Below are positions 30,394 through 40,203 of a stretch of DNA of 64,000 nt, piece by piece. The stretch covers positions 124,001 through 188,000 of the forward strand of contig WRMH01000002.1 of the NCBI GenBank assembly GCA_009777235.1. Reading direction: 5' to 3'. This stretch comes from Oscillospiraceae bacterium. GTDB lineage: Bacteria; Bacillota; Clostridia; Oscillospirales; Oscillospiraceae. Below the pieces are notes generated by a model. That model saw nothing but the letters and a program-made list of their open reading frames with translations, made no database searches and was not told where the DNA came from. Each line of letters starts with the position of its first letter. Position 1 is the stretch's first letter. A program made the position numbers and the translations under genes.

Positions 30394-30556
30394 ACCCGCT
30401 CACCACCGTTTTACATTTTCCAGATACCAGATACTTCACTCAAATACCCAAGCTATCAGCGCATAGCATATAAGGTACATTAACATAGGGCGCGGAAAAT
30501 TGCAAGGCAAATCCCCACTCGTCAACCCTGTTTTCACACCTTTTGTGATTGCATAG

Positions 30557-30585
30557 TTGACTTTATGCTCTAAAATCACTAAAAT
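30557..30585 (+). promoter_or_regulatory. Predicted promoter of ileS
   Basis: TTGACT (30557-30562) and TAAAAT (30580-30585) separated by 17 bases. The leader to the ATG is only about 45 bases, too short for a T-box, and no T-box specifier or AGGGTGG motif was seen in 30394-30637. Confidence 0.55.
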
Positions 30586-30637
30586 AAGAAACACTGTTTA
30601 ACGATAACTGACACCACAAGTGAGGCTGACAATAATT

Positions 30638-33600
30638 ATGAAATATCCTGAGCTTACGGGAAAACCGGATTTGCCCGGAATACAGGCCGATGTCCTGAAT
30701 TTTTGGAAAGAGAATCAAATCTTTGAAAAGTCCGTCAAAGAAAAAACAAAGGGAGAGGTCGTGTTTTATGACGGGCCGCCGTTCCCGACGGGCAGCCCTC
30801 ATCACGGAACCGTTTTAGTATCTTTTATAAAAGACTTAATAGCCAGATATAAAACAATGAAAGGCTTTTCCGTGCCTCGCGTGTGGGGCTGGGACTGTCA
30901 CGGCTTGCCTATAGAAAAGCAGGCTGAAAGCGCGCTCGGCATTGAGGGTAAAAAAGATATTGACAAGGACATAGGCCGGTTTAATGAAGCGTGCTTTGAT
31001 ATAGTTTCCGGGAGCAATGAGGCTTGGCGGGAATATGTTGAGCAAATGGCGCGTTGGGTTGATTATGACGGAGCCTACAAGACGATGAATATCGGCTTTA
31101 TGGAAAGCGTCATGTGGGCGTTTAAAGAATGTTACGACAAAGGGCTCATCTACCGCGACTATCGCGTGACTCCCTATTGCATGAAATGCGAAACATCTTT
31201 ATCTATTTCGGACACAAGAGAATCCGACTCCACAAGGCCAAGGCAGGACAGATGGGTAGTTGTCAGATTTAAGATAGACGAACCACTCCCGCAAAACTCT
31301 TCGCTTTCAGCCCTCTTTGCTGATATAAAAACCCCGGAAAAGCCGGTATATATCTTGGCATGGACGACCACGCCTTGGACACTGCCGTCAAATATGTGCC
31401 TTGCGGTGGGCGCGGATGTAAGCTATGCCTTTGTTGATATGGGCGAGCAGATATATATCGCAAGCAAAGCGACGCTGTCCGCGTACGAAAAGGTTTTCGG
31501 CGCGCAGCCGGACATCATTGCAGAGCGTCCGGGCAAAGACCTTGCCGGGTGCTCCTATACCCCGCTCTTTCCATATTTTGAAAACCGCAAAGCAGACGGG
31601 GCTTTTAAAGTCGTCACAGTTGATTATGTTGACGCGGGCGACGGAACCGGCGTGGTGCATACGGCTCCGGCGTTTGGCGAGGACGACTATTGGACGTGCA
31701 AAAAATATAATATGCCGTTTGTAAATCCCGTAGATACCCGGGGCCGTTTTACTGCGGAAGTATCAGATTTTCACGATCCAAAGGCGGATAAAAACGTCAT
31801 TGAGACCAACTCCGACATTATCCGGTATCTTTATGAGAAAAAAAGCGCGGTGACGGACGGCACAACCGAGCATAACTATCCGCACTGCTGGAGATGCCGC
31901 GAGCCGCTGATATACCGCGCTATGGACGCATGGTATTTTAGCATTGAAAAGATAAAGGACGACTTAATAGCGGTCAACGAGGAAATCAACTGGGTTCCCG
32001 AAACCGTCAAGTATGGGCGGTTTGGAAACTGGCTTGCGGGGGCTCGAGACTGGAATATATCGAGAAACAGATATTGGAGCACGCCGATACCCATTTGGGA
32101 GTGCAATAAATGCTCCGAGCGCGTGGTGCTCGGCAGTATTGATGAGATTTTTAAGGCTTCGGATATTCGGCTGGAGAACTTGCACAGGCAATACATGGAT
32201 AAGGTTACATTTGCCTGTAAATGCTGTGAGGACGGTGTTATGCGGCGCATACCGGAGGTGCTTGACTGCTGGTTTGAAAGCGGCTCGGTTTCATTTGCGC
32301 AAAAACATTATCCGTTTGAAAACAAAAAGTGGTTTGAGTCTCATTTTCCCAGTGATTTCATCGTTGAATATACCGGGCAAATCAGATGCTGGTTCTATTA
32401 TATGCACGTCATGTCTGTCGCGCTGTTTAATAAGCCCGCCTTTAAAAACTGCATAGTGCATGGGACGATACTCGCCGGAGACGGAAAGAAGCTGTCCAAA
32501 TCGTCCAAAAACTATACTGACCCGATGGCTTTGATGAAAAAATACGGCACGGATGCTTTTAGAATGTATTTGTTTAAATCAAACGCCATGCTGATAGGCG
32601 ACTTGCTGTTTAATGAGGACGGTATTCCCGAAATGCTCCAGCAGGTGATTTTGCCGCTGTGGAACGCATGTAACTTTTTCATATCTTACGCAAATATTGA
32701 CGGATATTTTGAAACCGAGCCGGGCGAGCCTGATTCGACAAACGGGCTTGACAGATGGATTTTGGCTGAATTGTACGGCAAGGTGAAAGTGATTGAAGAG
32801 GCTATGGATACGTACAGAATAGATTTGTATGCCCTGCCCGTCATATCGCTTATTGGCAGCCTCACAAATTGGTACATACGGCGAAGCCGCAGAAGATTTT
32901 GGGGCACGCAGATGACACAGGATAAGAAAAGCGCGTATGACACACTTTTCTTTGTGCTCACAAACACCCTAAAATTACTCGCTCCGGTCGCTCCGATCAT
33001 ATCAGAGACTCTTTTCAAAACGCTAACGGGAAAAACATCCGTCCATCTCGAAAGCTGGCCCGCGCTTTCCGCGAGATACCAAGATGACGTCTTGACCCGG
33101 CAGATTGAAATTGTGCGCTCTGTGATAAATCTTGCCCGGTCAATACGCAACAAAAATAAAATAAAAAACCGGCATCCTTTGAGCAAAATGAGCGTAGCGT
33201 TTACAAACAAAGAATGGAACGCGCTCATTGACGGATTTGGCGAAACTATTGCGGAAGAGATGAACGTCAAGCGCGTTGAGGTTTTGGAAAACGTAGAGGA
33301 CATTGCCGACTTGCGGCTCGACCCGAATTTTAACGAGATCAGAAGCCGTTATCCCGACAGGCTGCCGGAAATTATCAAAGCTATAAAGTCCGGGATGTTT
33401 GAGCTTTTGGAAAATGAAGCGATACTCACGATTGACGGCGCAAAAGAGAGCTTTAGCCCCGAAATCATTCTCGTCTCGTACAAGGCAAACGATACTTTGA
33501 GCATAGCGGGAAACGCGGATATGGTCGTGTCTCTCGATTTGACCATCACAGATGAGCTGCGCTCGGAGGGTCTTGCCCGCGATATTATACGAAATATTCA

Positions 33601-33796
33601 AGAAGCCAGAAAGCAAATCGGATGCGACATAATGGATCGTATCAAGATTAGGCTTGGCGGCAATTATCCCGCGCAGTGGGCGGAGCATATAATGGCCGAG
33701 ACGCTCGGCACAATCGAAGAGCGCGTAAACGCCTCGGTGAGCGTGGAGATTTCTGACGACACAGGCGGCGTTATAACTATTGAAATCGAAAAATGA
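30638..33796 (+). CDS. ileS: Isoleucyl-tRNA synthetase (long, type-2-like) with HHGT signature
   Basis: Charges tRNA-Ile with isoleucine and edits valine. The ATG at 30638 gives 1052 residues, the long form typical of the eukaryote-like type 2 enzymes; a GTG at 30620 is an alternative start. The class I signature, HYGH in most members, reads PHHGT (residues 54-58, within FPTGSPHHGTVLVSFIKD), so the fourth position is Thr. The second signature is present as GKKLSKSSKNYTDP. The editing domain shows WTTTPWTLPSNMCLA and TAPAFGEDDY; the WGWDCHGLPIEKQ block is intact. A C-terminal anticodon-binding and extension region is complete. It is followed with overlapping stop and start region by a membrane acetyltransferase-like gene. 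Confidence 0.95.
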   Translation: MKYPELTGKPDLPGIQADVLNFWKENQIFEKSVKEKTKGEVVFYDGPPFPTGSPHHGTVLVSFIKDLIARYKTMKGFSVPRVWGWDCHGLPIEKQAESALGIEGKKDIDKDIGRFNEACFDIVSGSNEAWREYVEQMARWVDYDGAYKTMNIGFMESVMWAFKECYDKGLIYRDYRVTPYCMKCETSLSISDTRESDSTRPRQDRWVVVRFKIDEPLPQNSSLSALFADIKTPEKPVYILAWTTTPWTLPSNMCLAVGADVSYAFVDMGEQIYIASKATLSAYEKVFGAQPDIIAERPGKDLAGCSYTPLFPYFENRKADGAFKVVTVDYVDAGDGTGVVHTAPAFGEDDYWTCKKYNMPFVNPVDTRGRFTAEVSDFHDPKADKNVIETNSDIIRYLYEKKSAVTDGTTEHNYPHCWRCREPLIYRAMDAWYFSIEKIKDDLIAVNEEINWVPETVKYGRFGNWLAGARDWNISRNRYWSTPIPIWECNKCSERVVLGSIDEIFKASDIRLENLHRQYMDKVTFACKCCEDGVMRRIPEVLDCWFESGSVSFAQKHYPFENKKWFESHFPSDFIVEYTGQIRCWFYYMHVMSVALFNKPAFKNCIVHGTILAGDGKKLSKSSKNYTDPMALMKKYGTDAFRMYLFKSNAMLIGDLLFNEDGIPEMLQQVILPLWNACNFFISYANIDGYFETEPGEPDSTNGLDRWILAELYGKVKVIEEAMDTYRIDLYALPVISLIGSLTNWYIRRSRRRFWGTQMTQDKKSAYDTLFFVLTNTLKLLAPVAPIISETLFKTLTGKTSVHLESWPALSARYQDDVLTRQIEIVRSVINLARSIRNKNKIKNRHPLSKMSVAFTNKEWNALIDGFGETIAEEMNVKRVEVLENVEDIADLRLDPNFNEIRSRYPDRLPEIIKAIKSGMFELLENEAILTIDGAKESFSPEIILVSYKANDTLSIAGNADMVVSLDLTITDELRSEGLARDIIRNIQEARKQIGCDIMDRIKIRLGGNYPAQWAEHIMAETLGTIEERVNASVSVEISDDTGGVITIEIEK

Positions 33797-33843
33797 AATC
33801 TGTCCGCAAAACGGGCACAGTATCTTATCGGGAGACGCACAAA

Positions 33844-34560
33844 ATGGAAGAAAAGAAAGAGCGAATCGAGATAATTGACGCAGTTCGCGGGCTTGCGATT
33901 TTGCTGATGGTGATACATCACGCGCTTTTTAACGCGCAAAAGTTTCTCGACGCGCCCGGGTGGGTCTACAATCACCCGATTTTGAGAGTGCTGCAAATAT
34001 TCTTTGTCGGCGTATTTGTGTTTGTGTCCGGCACATCTTCGCGCTTTTCACGCGGCAATATACAGCGCGGCTCTATGGTTTTTGTCGTTGCGATGATGGT
34101 CACTTATGTAACTGTTCGTATAGTAGATTTGCCTATTTGGTTTGGTATATTACACATTCTCGCTACATTCATGATTTTTTACGGCTTCACGCGCAAACTA
34201 TGGGATAAAATACCGTCTAAAATTGCGCCGTTTTTGTATATCGCGCTTATTGTCATAAGTGCCCTCATAAAAGAAAATAACGCGCCGACCTCCGAGATTC
34301 CCGTAGTGCGGGATTTGCTTTTCGTGCTCGGCTGGAGTCAGGAAGGTTTTAAAAACTATGACACTTGGGGGCTTTTACCGTGGATATTTGTGTTTTTGCT
34401 CGGAACATGGGCAGGCGGGATTATCAGAGAGGGCAGGCTTCCAAAATGGTTTTACGAAACTAAAGTGCCGTTTTTCCCGTTTTTAGGCAGACACACACTC
34501 ATTATATATGTGTTGCACCAACCTGTATTATATGGTATAACCATGCTGCTTGTGATATAA
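33844..34560 (+). CDS. Heparan-alpha-glucosaminide N-acetyltransferase-like membrane protein
   Basis: A 238-residue integral membrane protein. Start ATG 33844 (MEEKKERIEI) after GGGAGACGCACAAA; an upstream in-frame codon at 33793 would overlap ileS. The start IEIIDAVRGLAILLMVIHHALFNA and the interior VFVFVSGTSSRFSRGN and IWFGILHILATFMIFYGF are the hallmarks of the HGSNAT/DUF1624 catalytic family, which transfers acetyl groups to sugars across a membrane. About seven membrane segments are predicted and the conserved His is in the MVIHHALFN stretch. The end GRHTLIIYVLHQPVLYGI is typical. Substrate unknown; cell-envelope sugar modification is likely. Confidence 0.85.
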   Translation: MEEKKERIEIIDAVRGLAILLMVIHHALFNAQKFLDAPGWVYNHPILRVLQIFFVGVFVFVSGTSSRFSRGNIQRGSMVFVVAMMVTYVTVRIVDLPIWFGILHILATFMIFYGFTRKLWDKIPSKIAPFLYIALIVISALIKENNAPTSEIPVVRDLLFVLGWSQEGFKNYDTWGLLPWIFVFLLGTWAGGIIREGRLPKWFYETKVPFFPFLGRHTLIIYVLHQPVLYGITMLLVI

Positions 34561-34606
34561 TGTTTGCTCCCGCTCCCACAATTGAAAATACTAAGGAAAT
34601 ATCAAA

Positions 34607-35848
34607 ATGATAAACATTGCAGTTCTCGGATATGGAACAGTGGGTTCCGGCGTTGTCAGCTTGCTCGACAAAAACGCCGCGTCTATAAGCGGCAAAATCG
34701 GGCAGGATATTAAGGTCAAATATATACTCGATATTAGGGACTTTGGCGGCGATCCGTTTGGCTCATTGTTTGTAAAAACTTTTGATACGATAGTAAACGA
34801 TCCCCAAATAGCGATCGTGGTCGAGGCGATAGGCGGGACAGGCGCCGCCCTTGAATACACACGCCGCTCACTTGAAGCCGGAAAAAGCGTCATAACCTCA
34901 AACAAAGAATTAGTGGCGGAGCATGGCAGCGATCTGATAAAACTTGCGATGAGCAAAGAGGTAAACTATCTGTTTGAAGCCAGCGTCGGCGGCGGAATAC
35001 CGCTCATCAGGCCGCTTGCCGAATGCCTGTCGGCAAATATTATCAGCGAAATATACGGCATACTCAACGGCACGACAAATTACATTCTTACAAGCATGAA
35101 AAAAGATAACGCAAGTTTTGACGATGCTCTTTTTAAGGCTCAGCAGGAAGGCTATGCGGAATCCGACCCTACAGCCGATATTGAAGGCCACGACACATGC
35201 CGAAAAATCTGCATATTGGCGTCCTTGGCGTTTGGCAGGCATATATATCCAAACGAGGCTCCGACGACGGGTATCTCAAACGTATCCATTAGCGATATGT
35301 TATATGCAAAGTCGCTTGGCTACGAAATAAAACTGCTGGGCCGGGCAAAGGCCGTAGGAGACAAGGTCGCGGTATATGTCGCGCCCCATCTTATAAGCAC
35401 TTTGCATACACTTTCCGGCATCAACTATGTGATGAACGGCGTGATGATTCGCGGCAATGCTGTCGGCAGCGTGTTGCTATGCGGGCCGGGCGCGGGAAAG
35501 ATGCCGACGGCAAGCGCGGTTGCGGGAGATATTATGAACGCCGCAAAGCATTTAAAAGCGCGTAAATGGATCGGTTGGAGCGACGCGGACAAGGGCTTTG
35601 CCGCAGACCCGGAGCTTTTGGACTCGGCTTGGTATATCAGAACAGACGCGCCGCGTGATAAAATAGAAAGGGTTTTTGGCAGTGTAATTTTCGCAAATGA
35701 CGGGCTATCTGACGCGGATCGGATAAGCAATGCCAAAAATGCCGAAAACACGTTTATCACGAGCGTCATAAACGGCAGTAAGGTTGATGAGCTGCTCTCT
35801 CACGGTATTTTCGCAAAATCAAAGTTTCGCGTGTTGGGCGACCACTAA
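34607..35848 (+). CDS. hom: Homoserine dehydrogenase
   Basis: Reduces aspartate semialdehyde to homoserine with NAD(P)H, the branch point to threonine and methionine. 413 residues. The Rossmann motif INIAVLGYGTVGSGVVSLL is at the start. The catalytic region contains SNKELVAEHGSDL, FEASVGGGIPLIRPL, YGILNGTTNYILTSM and YAESDPTADIEGHDTCRKI. A C-terminal region of about 80 residues (from about 335) ends in a short ACT-like segment, suggesting threonine feedback, somewhat shorter than usual. Start after AAGGAAATATCAAA. Downstream is aspartokinase, so the two form an aspartate-family unit. Confidence 0.95.
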   Translation: MINIAVLGYGTVGSGVVSLLDKNAASISGKIGQDIKVKYILDIRDFGGDPFGSLFVKTFDTIVNDPQIAIVVEAIGGTGAALEYTRRSLEAGKSVITSNKELVAEHGSDLIKLAMSKEVNYLFEASVGGGIPLIRPLAECLSANIISEIYGILNGTTNYILTSMKKDNASFDDALFKAQQEGYAESDPTADIEGHDTCRKICILASLAFGRHIYPNEAPTTGISNVSISDMLYAKSLGYEIKLLGRAKAVGDKVAVYVAPHLISTLHTLSGINYVMNGVMIRGNAVGSVLLCGPGAGKMPTASAVAGDIMNAAKHLKARKWIGWSDADKGFAADPELLDSAWYIRTDAPRDKIERVFGSVIFANDGLSDADRISNAKNAENTFITSVINGSKVDELLSHGIFAKSKFRVLGDH

Positions 35849-35941
35849 AAAAAGCATGGGGCGTTTGAGCGCAAAACGCGAGAGCCGCGAGCCTGAGTCG
35901 CACATAATATAAAGCGCAAAGTTAGGAGCACAGGAGTCTAA

Positions 35942-37150
35942 ATGGGTTTGGTCGTAAAAAAATTTGGAGGCAGTTCACTTGCAAATCCCGAGTGTTTGGA
36001 GCGGGTTGCGTGGATTATCGCCGAAACATATTCAGAGGGCAATAATGTCGTGGCTGTTTTGTCGGCTATGGGCGACACGACCGATGAGCTGATTGCGAAA
36101 GCTCTGGAGGTAAATCCAAATCCGTCAAAGCGTGAGCTTGATATGCTCCTTGCGATAGGCGAGCAGGAATCAATAGCTCTTATGGCAATGATGCTGGAGA
36201 AAATCGGACTTCCGGCGGTTTCCCTCACGTCATGGCAAATAGGCATAAATACGGACTCTGTATATGGCAGTGCGCGCATAAAAGACGTAATGACAGAGCG
36301 CATGAGAGCGGAGCTTGACCGCCGCAGGATCGTGCTTGTCGCGGGTTTTCAGGGCGTCAACAAGTTTGATGATGTTACGACTTTGGGCAGAGGCGGTTCT
36401 GACACTACGGCGGTGGCCGCAGCGGTCGCGCTAAACGCGGATTTGTGCCAAATATATACGGATGTAGAGGGCATATATACGGCAGACCCGCACCAAATAC
36501 CCGGAGCAAAAAAACTTGCCGAGATAACATATGATGAAATGATAGAGCTTGCCACGCTCGGAGCGCAGGTGCTGCACAATCGCTCTGTTGAAATGGCAAA
36601 ACGCTATAACGTAAAAATGGAAGTGCTTTCAAGCATAGTCAGAAAGCCCGGAACTAAAGTCAAGGGGGTAGTCAAAGTGGAACATACAAAAATCAGCGGT
36701 GTGGCAAAGGATTCGGACATAGCTCGGGTGGCGGTCGTCAATATCAAGGACGAGCCGGGCGTCGCTTTTCGGGTATTCCGCGTGCTTGCCAACGCAAAGA
36801 TAAATATTGACATCATTTTGCAATCCATAAATCGCGAGAAGATGAACGACATCAGCTTTACCGTTGCGAGGTCTGATATGAAACGCACGGTAGATGTCCT
36901 CTTGGAAAACAAAGACTCCATCGGTTTTTCGGAGGTAAACACAACCGACAAAATCGCCAAAGTGAGTATTGTCGGAGCGGGCATGATGTCAGCCCCCGGC
37001 GTCGCGGCAATGATGTTTGAGGCTTTGTATGACGCAAAGATCAATATTGAGATGATTTCTACGAGCGAAATCAAGATTTCGGTGCTCGTGGACGAACTTG
37101 ACGCCGACCGCGCCGTGGCCGCAATACACGCGAAATTCTTTGGCTTGTAG
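35942..37150 (+). CDS. lysC: Aspartate kinase
   Basis: Phosphorylates aspartate, the first step to lysine, threonine and methionine. The 402-residue single-function type has the N-terminal kinase motif LVVKKFGGSSLANPE, the block LLAIGEQESIALMAMML and FDDVTTLGRGGSDTTAVAAA with the catalytic and nucleotide-binding residues, and ADPHQIPGAKKLAEITYDEM. Two C-terminal ACT domains (about 265-400; NIKDEPGVAFRVFRVLANAK and SIVGAGMMSAPGVAAMMFEA) mediate feedback inhibition. The ATG at 35942 follows TAGGAGCACAGGAGTCTAA. No lysine riboswitch fits in the 93-base gap from hom, so regulation is probably allosteric or through the upstream unit. Confidence 0.96.
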   Translation: MGLVVKKFGGSSLANPECLERVAWIIAETYSEGNNVVAVLSAMGDTTDELIAKALEVNPNPSKRELDMLLAIGEQESIALMAMMLEKIGLPAVSLTSWQIGINTDSVYGSARIKDVMTERMRAELDRRRIVLVAGFQGVNKFDDVTTLGRGGSDTTAVAAAVALNADLCQIYTDVEGIYTADPHQIPGAKKLAEITYDEMIELATLGAQVLHNRSVEMAKRYNVKMEVLSSIVRKPGTKVKGVVKVEHTKISGVAKDSDIARVAVVNIKDEPGVAFRVFRVLANAKINIDIILQSINREKMNDISFTVARSDMKRTVDVLLENKDSIGFSEVNTTDKIAKVSIVGAGMMSAPGVAAMMFEALYDAKINIEMISTSEIKISVLVDELDADRAVAAIHAKFFGL

Positions 37151-37260
37151 CGCGGCGGTTTGCGGGAAAAACGCGCTCTGTCGTTTTATGCGGCGGTTTT
37201 GGGGAGTAAATTTTGGAAAGTGCTTGCACTATAGCGTTTTGCCAAAACGGAGGAAAGCAA

Positions 37261-38886
37261 TTGGATTTTAAACCGGATATTATAAGAGACGATGAAACGC
37301 TTATCTTTAAGCTGCGCGCTTTGTATGCCGGGCATGGATATAAGCAATTTCGGATGAGCCGCTTTGAGGAATATGAGCTTTACGCGGCAAACAGGGCTTT
37401 TTTGCCGGGAAATGATATAGTCGCTTTTACCGGCGCCGACGGAAAGCTCATGGCCTTGCGTCCTGACGTCACGCTCTCTATCGTAAAGAACATAAGAAGC
37501 GACGGCGAGCTGAAGAAGCTCTATTATAGCGAAAATGTGTACAGAACCGTTGACAATGAACTAAAAGAGCATATGCAAGTCGGGCTTGAATGTATCGGCG
37601 CTCTCGATACCGGGCAAATCGGACAGGTGCTTATGCTTGCAAAGCAAAGCCTTGATATGATACACAATAAAACACGGCTTGACATCTCTCACATGGGCTT
37701 TTTGAGAGGTCTTATAAACAGCGAGAAATTTTCAGCCTTGCAAAAGGCGGAAATAATGCGCTCCATCGGAGAGAAGAATATCCCTCAAATAAAGCAAATT
37801 TGCGCCATCGCCGGGGTAAGCGATGCTTTTTGCGAAAATATCATCACTTTGGTTTCTTTGAGCGGCGGCTTTTCTGATATAAAAGGCAAACTTGAAAAAA
37901 TCAGCATAAACGATGAGACCGGCAATGCGCTCAGAGAGCTTTCCATGATAGACAGCGTTTTGAAAGCGGGCGGCGCGGAGGGTGGCGGCCTCAATGTTGA
38001 CTTTTCGATAATAAACGATGTGACCTATTATAATGGAATTGTTTTTCAAGGTTTCATCGAAGGCATACCCTCCGCCGTACTCTCGGGCGGACGCTATGAT
38101 GAACTGCTCGAGGATTTTGGCAAAAAGCAAGGAGCAATAGGCTTTGCTGTACATTTAAACTTAGCGTTAATGCCGGCGCAAAGCAGAGCGCCTGACGATT
38201 CGGACGCAAAAGATACGGTTGGCATCGCGTTGCCCAAAGGCAGAATCGGCGAAAAGGCATATGAGATTTTTGCGCGAGCCGGTTTTGAGTGCCCGGATAT
38301 GAATACAAAGACGCGCAAACTTGTGTTCGACAGCCCCGGCAAAGCGGTACGATTCTTTTGGGTCAAACCGTCGGATGTGGCGATATATGTACAGCGCGGA
38401 GTCGCCGATATCGGTGTGGTCGGAAAAGATGTTTTGCTCGAATCCTCGCCGGATATTTTTGAGCTGATTGACCTTGGCATCGGAAAATGCCGCATGTGCG
38501 TAGCTGCCGCGAAAGAAAGCAAAAACGACGCCGTAAATGGCAGCGCAACGGCAAAAAGCGTTGCGGCGGCACAAAGCGGCGCGGATAATACATTGCGCGT
38601 GGCGACAAAGTTTCCAAATATCGCGAGGCGGCACTACAGAAGCAAAGGCCGTGACATAGATATTATTCGCTTACACGGCTCTATTGAGCTTGCGCCGCTG
38701 CTCGGCCTGTCTGATGTTATTATAGACTTGGTGGAAACCGGGAATACTCTCGCGGAAAACAACATGGAAGTAATTGAAACAATCGAGGATATAAGCGCGC
38801 GGCTCATATCAAACAAGGTGAGTTATAAGTTTAAGCATGAAAATATCAGCAAGATATGCGGCGCGATAAACGCGTCAATGAGTTGA
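37261..38886 (+). CDS. hisZG: HisZ-HisG fusion: ATP phosphoribosyltransferase with its regulatory subunit
   Basis: First step of histidine synthesis, normally carried out by a short HisG with a separate HisZ. Here both are one 541-residue protein. TTG 37261 is preferred, 7 bases after GGAGG; an earlier TTG at 37213 lacks a ribosome site. Residues about 1-310 are HisZ-like (class II synthetase-like: RMSRFEEYELYAANRAFLPG, FTGADGKLMALRPDVTLSIV and SAVLSGGRYDELLEDFG). Residues about 330-541 are HisG (VGIALPKGRIGEKAYEIFARAG, ADIGVVGKDVLLE, ATKFPNIARRHYRSKG, then DLVETGNTLAENNMEVIE). A Ser/Ala-rich low-complexity insertion of about 25 residues (ESKNDAVNGSATAKSVAAAQ) lies within HisG. The order HisZ then HisG matches an in-frame gene fusion. 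It begins the his operon. Confidence 0.92.
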   Translation: MDFKPDIIRDDETLIFKLRALYAGHGYKQFRMSRFEEYELYAANRAFLPGNDIVAFTGADGKLMALRPDVTLSIVKNIRSDGELKKLYYSENVYRTVDNELKEHMQVGLECIGALDTGQIGQVLMLAKQSLDMIHNKTRLDISHMGFLRGLINSEKFSALQKAEIMRSIGEKNIPQIKQICAIAGVSDAFCENIITLVSLSGGFSDIKGKLEKISINDETGNALRELSMIDSVLKAGGAEGGGLNVDFSIINDVTYYNGIVFQGFIEGIPSAVLSGGRYDELLEDFGKKQGAIGFAVHLNLALMPAQSRAPDDSDAKDTVGIALPKGRIGEKAYEIFARAGFECPDMNTKTRKLVFDSPGKAVRFFWVKPSDVAIYVQRGVADIGVVGKDVLLESSPDIFELIDLGIGKCRMCVAAAKESKNDAVNGSATAKSVAAAQSGADNTLRVATKFPNIARRHYRSKGRDIDIIRLHGSIELAPLLGLSDVIIDLVETGNTLAENNMEVIETIEDISARLISNKVSYKFKHENISKICGAINASMS

Positions 38887-38913
38887 TTTTACAGCAAAAG
38901 GCGGATTATCACT

Positions 38914-40185
38914 ATGATCAAAATAATTAAAGCGAGCGATCTTCAATCAGAAAATGAGGCAAAAAAAATCTCGGTCAATGCCGAAGTGACCGATACGGTT
39001 CGTGCGATTATCGCGGGCATTAGGGAACGGGGAGACGAAGCCCTGCGTGAGTACACAAAGAAATTTGACGGATGCAAGCTGAAAACCTTTGAGCTTGACC
39101 GGGCGGATATGGACGAGGCTATACGCGCCGCAGACCCGGAGTTTGTCGAGATACTCCGGCAGGCCGCCCGCAATATTGACGAATATCACCGCAATCAAAT
39201 ACGCGCAGGCTTTGATTTGATGCCAAAAGACGGCGTTATTTTGGGTCAAAAATTCACGCCCATTGCAAAAGCGGCGTGCTATATACCGGGCGGCACCGCG
39301 TCTTTGCCGTCTTCGGTACTTATGAATGTTATACCCGCCAAAATCGCGGGCGTCCGTGAGGTCATCATTGCGACGCCGCCGCCTGTCAGCACAAACATTC
39401 TTGCCGCCGCGAAAATTGCGGGCGCCGACAGAGTGTTTTCCATTGGCGGAGCGCAGGCAATAGCCGCGCTTGCATACGGCACCGAGACAATTCCTCGGGT
39501 TGATAAGATAACAGGACCCGGCAACGCCTACGTTACCGAAGCAAAACGCCAGCTATATGGGGTGGTGGGTATTGATATGCTCGCAGGACCCAGCGATATT
39601 TTGATTATTGCGGATAAAACCGCTAATTCCAAACACATCGCGGCGGATATGCTCTCTCAATGCGAACATGGGTCTGACTCTTTTGCCATACTCATTACCG
39701 ACAGTATGACTTTGGCAAAGAAAGTACGCGCCGAGCTTAATACACAGCTTGCCTCATTGCCGCGCAAGAGCATAGCACAGGAAGCGATAAATAAAAACAG
39801 CACGATCATTATTTCCTCAACGATCGACGAAGCATTTGACATATCAAACAACCGTGCGCCCGAACACTTGGCGATACATCTTGATGAGCCGTTTAGCCAC
39901 TTAAATAAGGTAATCAACGCGGGCTCGATATTTTTGGGTAAATATACGCCCGAAACGGCGGGAGACTATATGGCAGGGCCAAACCACACGATCCCGACAA
40001 ACGGCACGGCGCGATTTTCAAGTCCTCTTTCTGTGGACGATTTTGTCAAAAAATCATCTTATATCCACTACTGCCAGGAGGCTTTGGAAAATAGCGGCAA
40101 GGCTATCATGCGGTATGCAAGAGAAGAGGGTTTGGAGGCTCACGCCCGGGCGGTGCAGATACGGCTCGATGATTACAAGGATTAA
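38914..40185 (+). CDS. hisD: Histidinol dehydrogenase
   Basis: Catalyses the last two steps of histidine synthesis, histidinol to histidine with NAD+ and zinc. 423 residues, normal. Conserved blocks are CYIPGGTASLPSSVLMNVIPAKIAGV, FSIGGAQAIAALAYGT, KITGPGNAYVTEAKR, GIDMLAGPSDILIIAD, LSQCEHGSDSFAILIT (zinc and catalytic histidine region), NRAPEHLAIHLDEPF and AGDYMAGPNHTIPTNGTARF. It starts 27 bases after the HisZ-HisG gene and is followed by hisC after 18 bases, so it is an operon member. Confidence 0.96.
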   Translation: MIKIIKASDLQSENEAKKISVNAEVTDTVRAIIAGIRERGDEALREYTKKFDGCKLKTFELDRADMDEAIRAADPEFVEILRQAARNIDEYHRNQIRAGFDLMPKDGVILGQKFTPIAKAACYIPGGTASLPSSVLMNVIPAKIAGVREVIIATPPPVSTNILAAAKIAGADRVFSIGGAQAIAALAYGTETIPRVDKITGPGNAYVTEAKRQLYGVVGIDMLAGPSDILIIADKTANSKHIAADMLSQCEHGSDSFAILITDSMTLAKKVRAELNTQLASLPRKSIAQEAINKNSTIIISSTIDEAFDISNNRAPEHLAIHLDEPFSHLNKVINAGSIFLGKYTPETAGDYMAGPNHTIPTNGTARFSSPLSVDDFVKKSSYIHYCQEALENSGKAIMRYAREEGLEAHARAVQIRLDDYKD

Positions 40186-40203
40186 CAGGCATTTGGAGAA
40201 ACT

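Noticed and set aside
30394-30637. T-box or other riboswitch in front of ileS
   Set aside because: No AGGGTGG-type T-box motif, no specifier hairpin and no terminator before the start; the promoter lies about 45 bases from the ATG.
35849-35941. Lysine riboswitch before lysC
   Set aside because: The gap is 93 bases, shorter than the known lysine riboswitch, and shows no five-helix junction.
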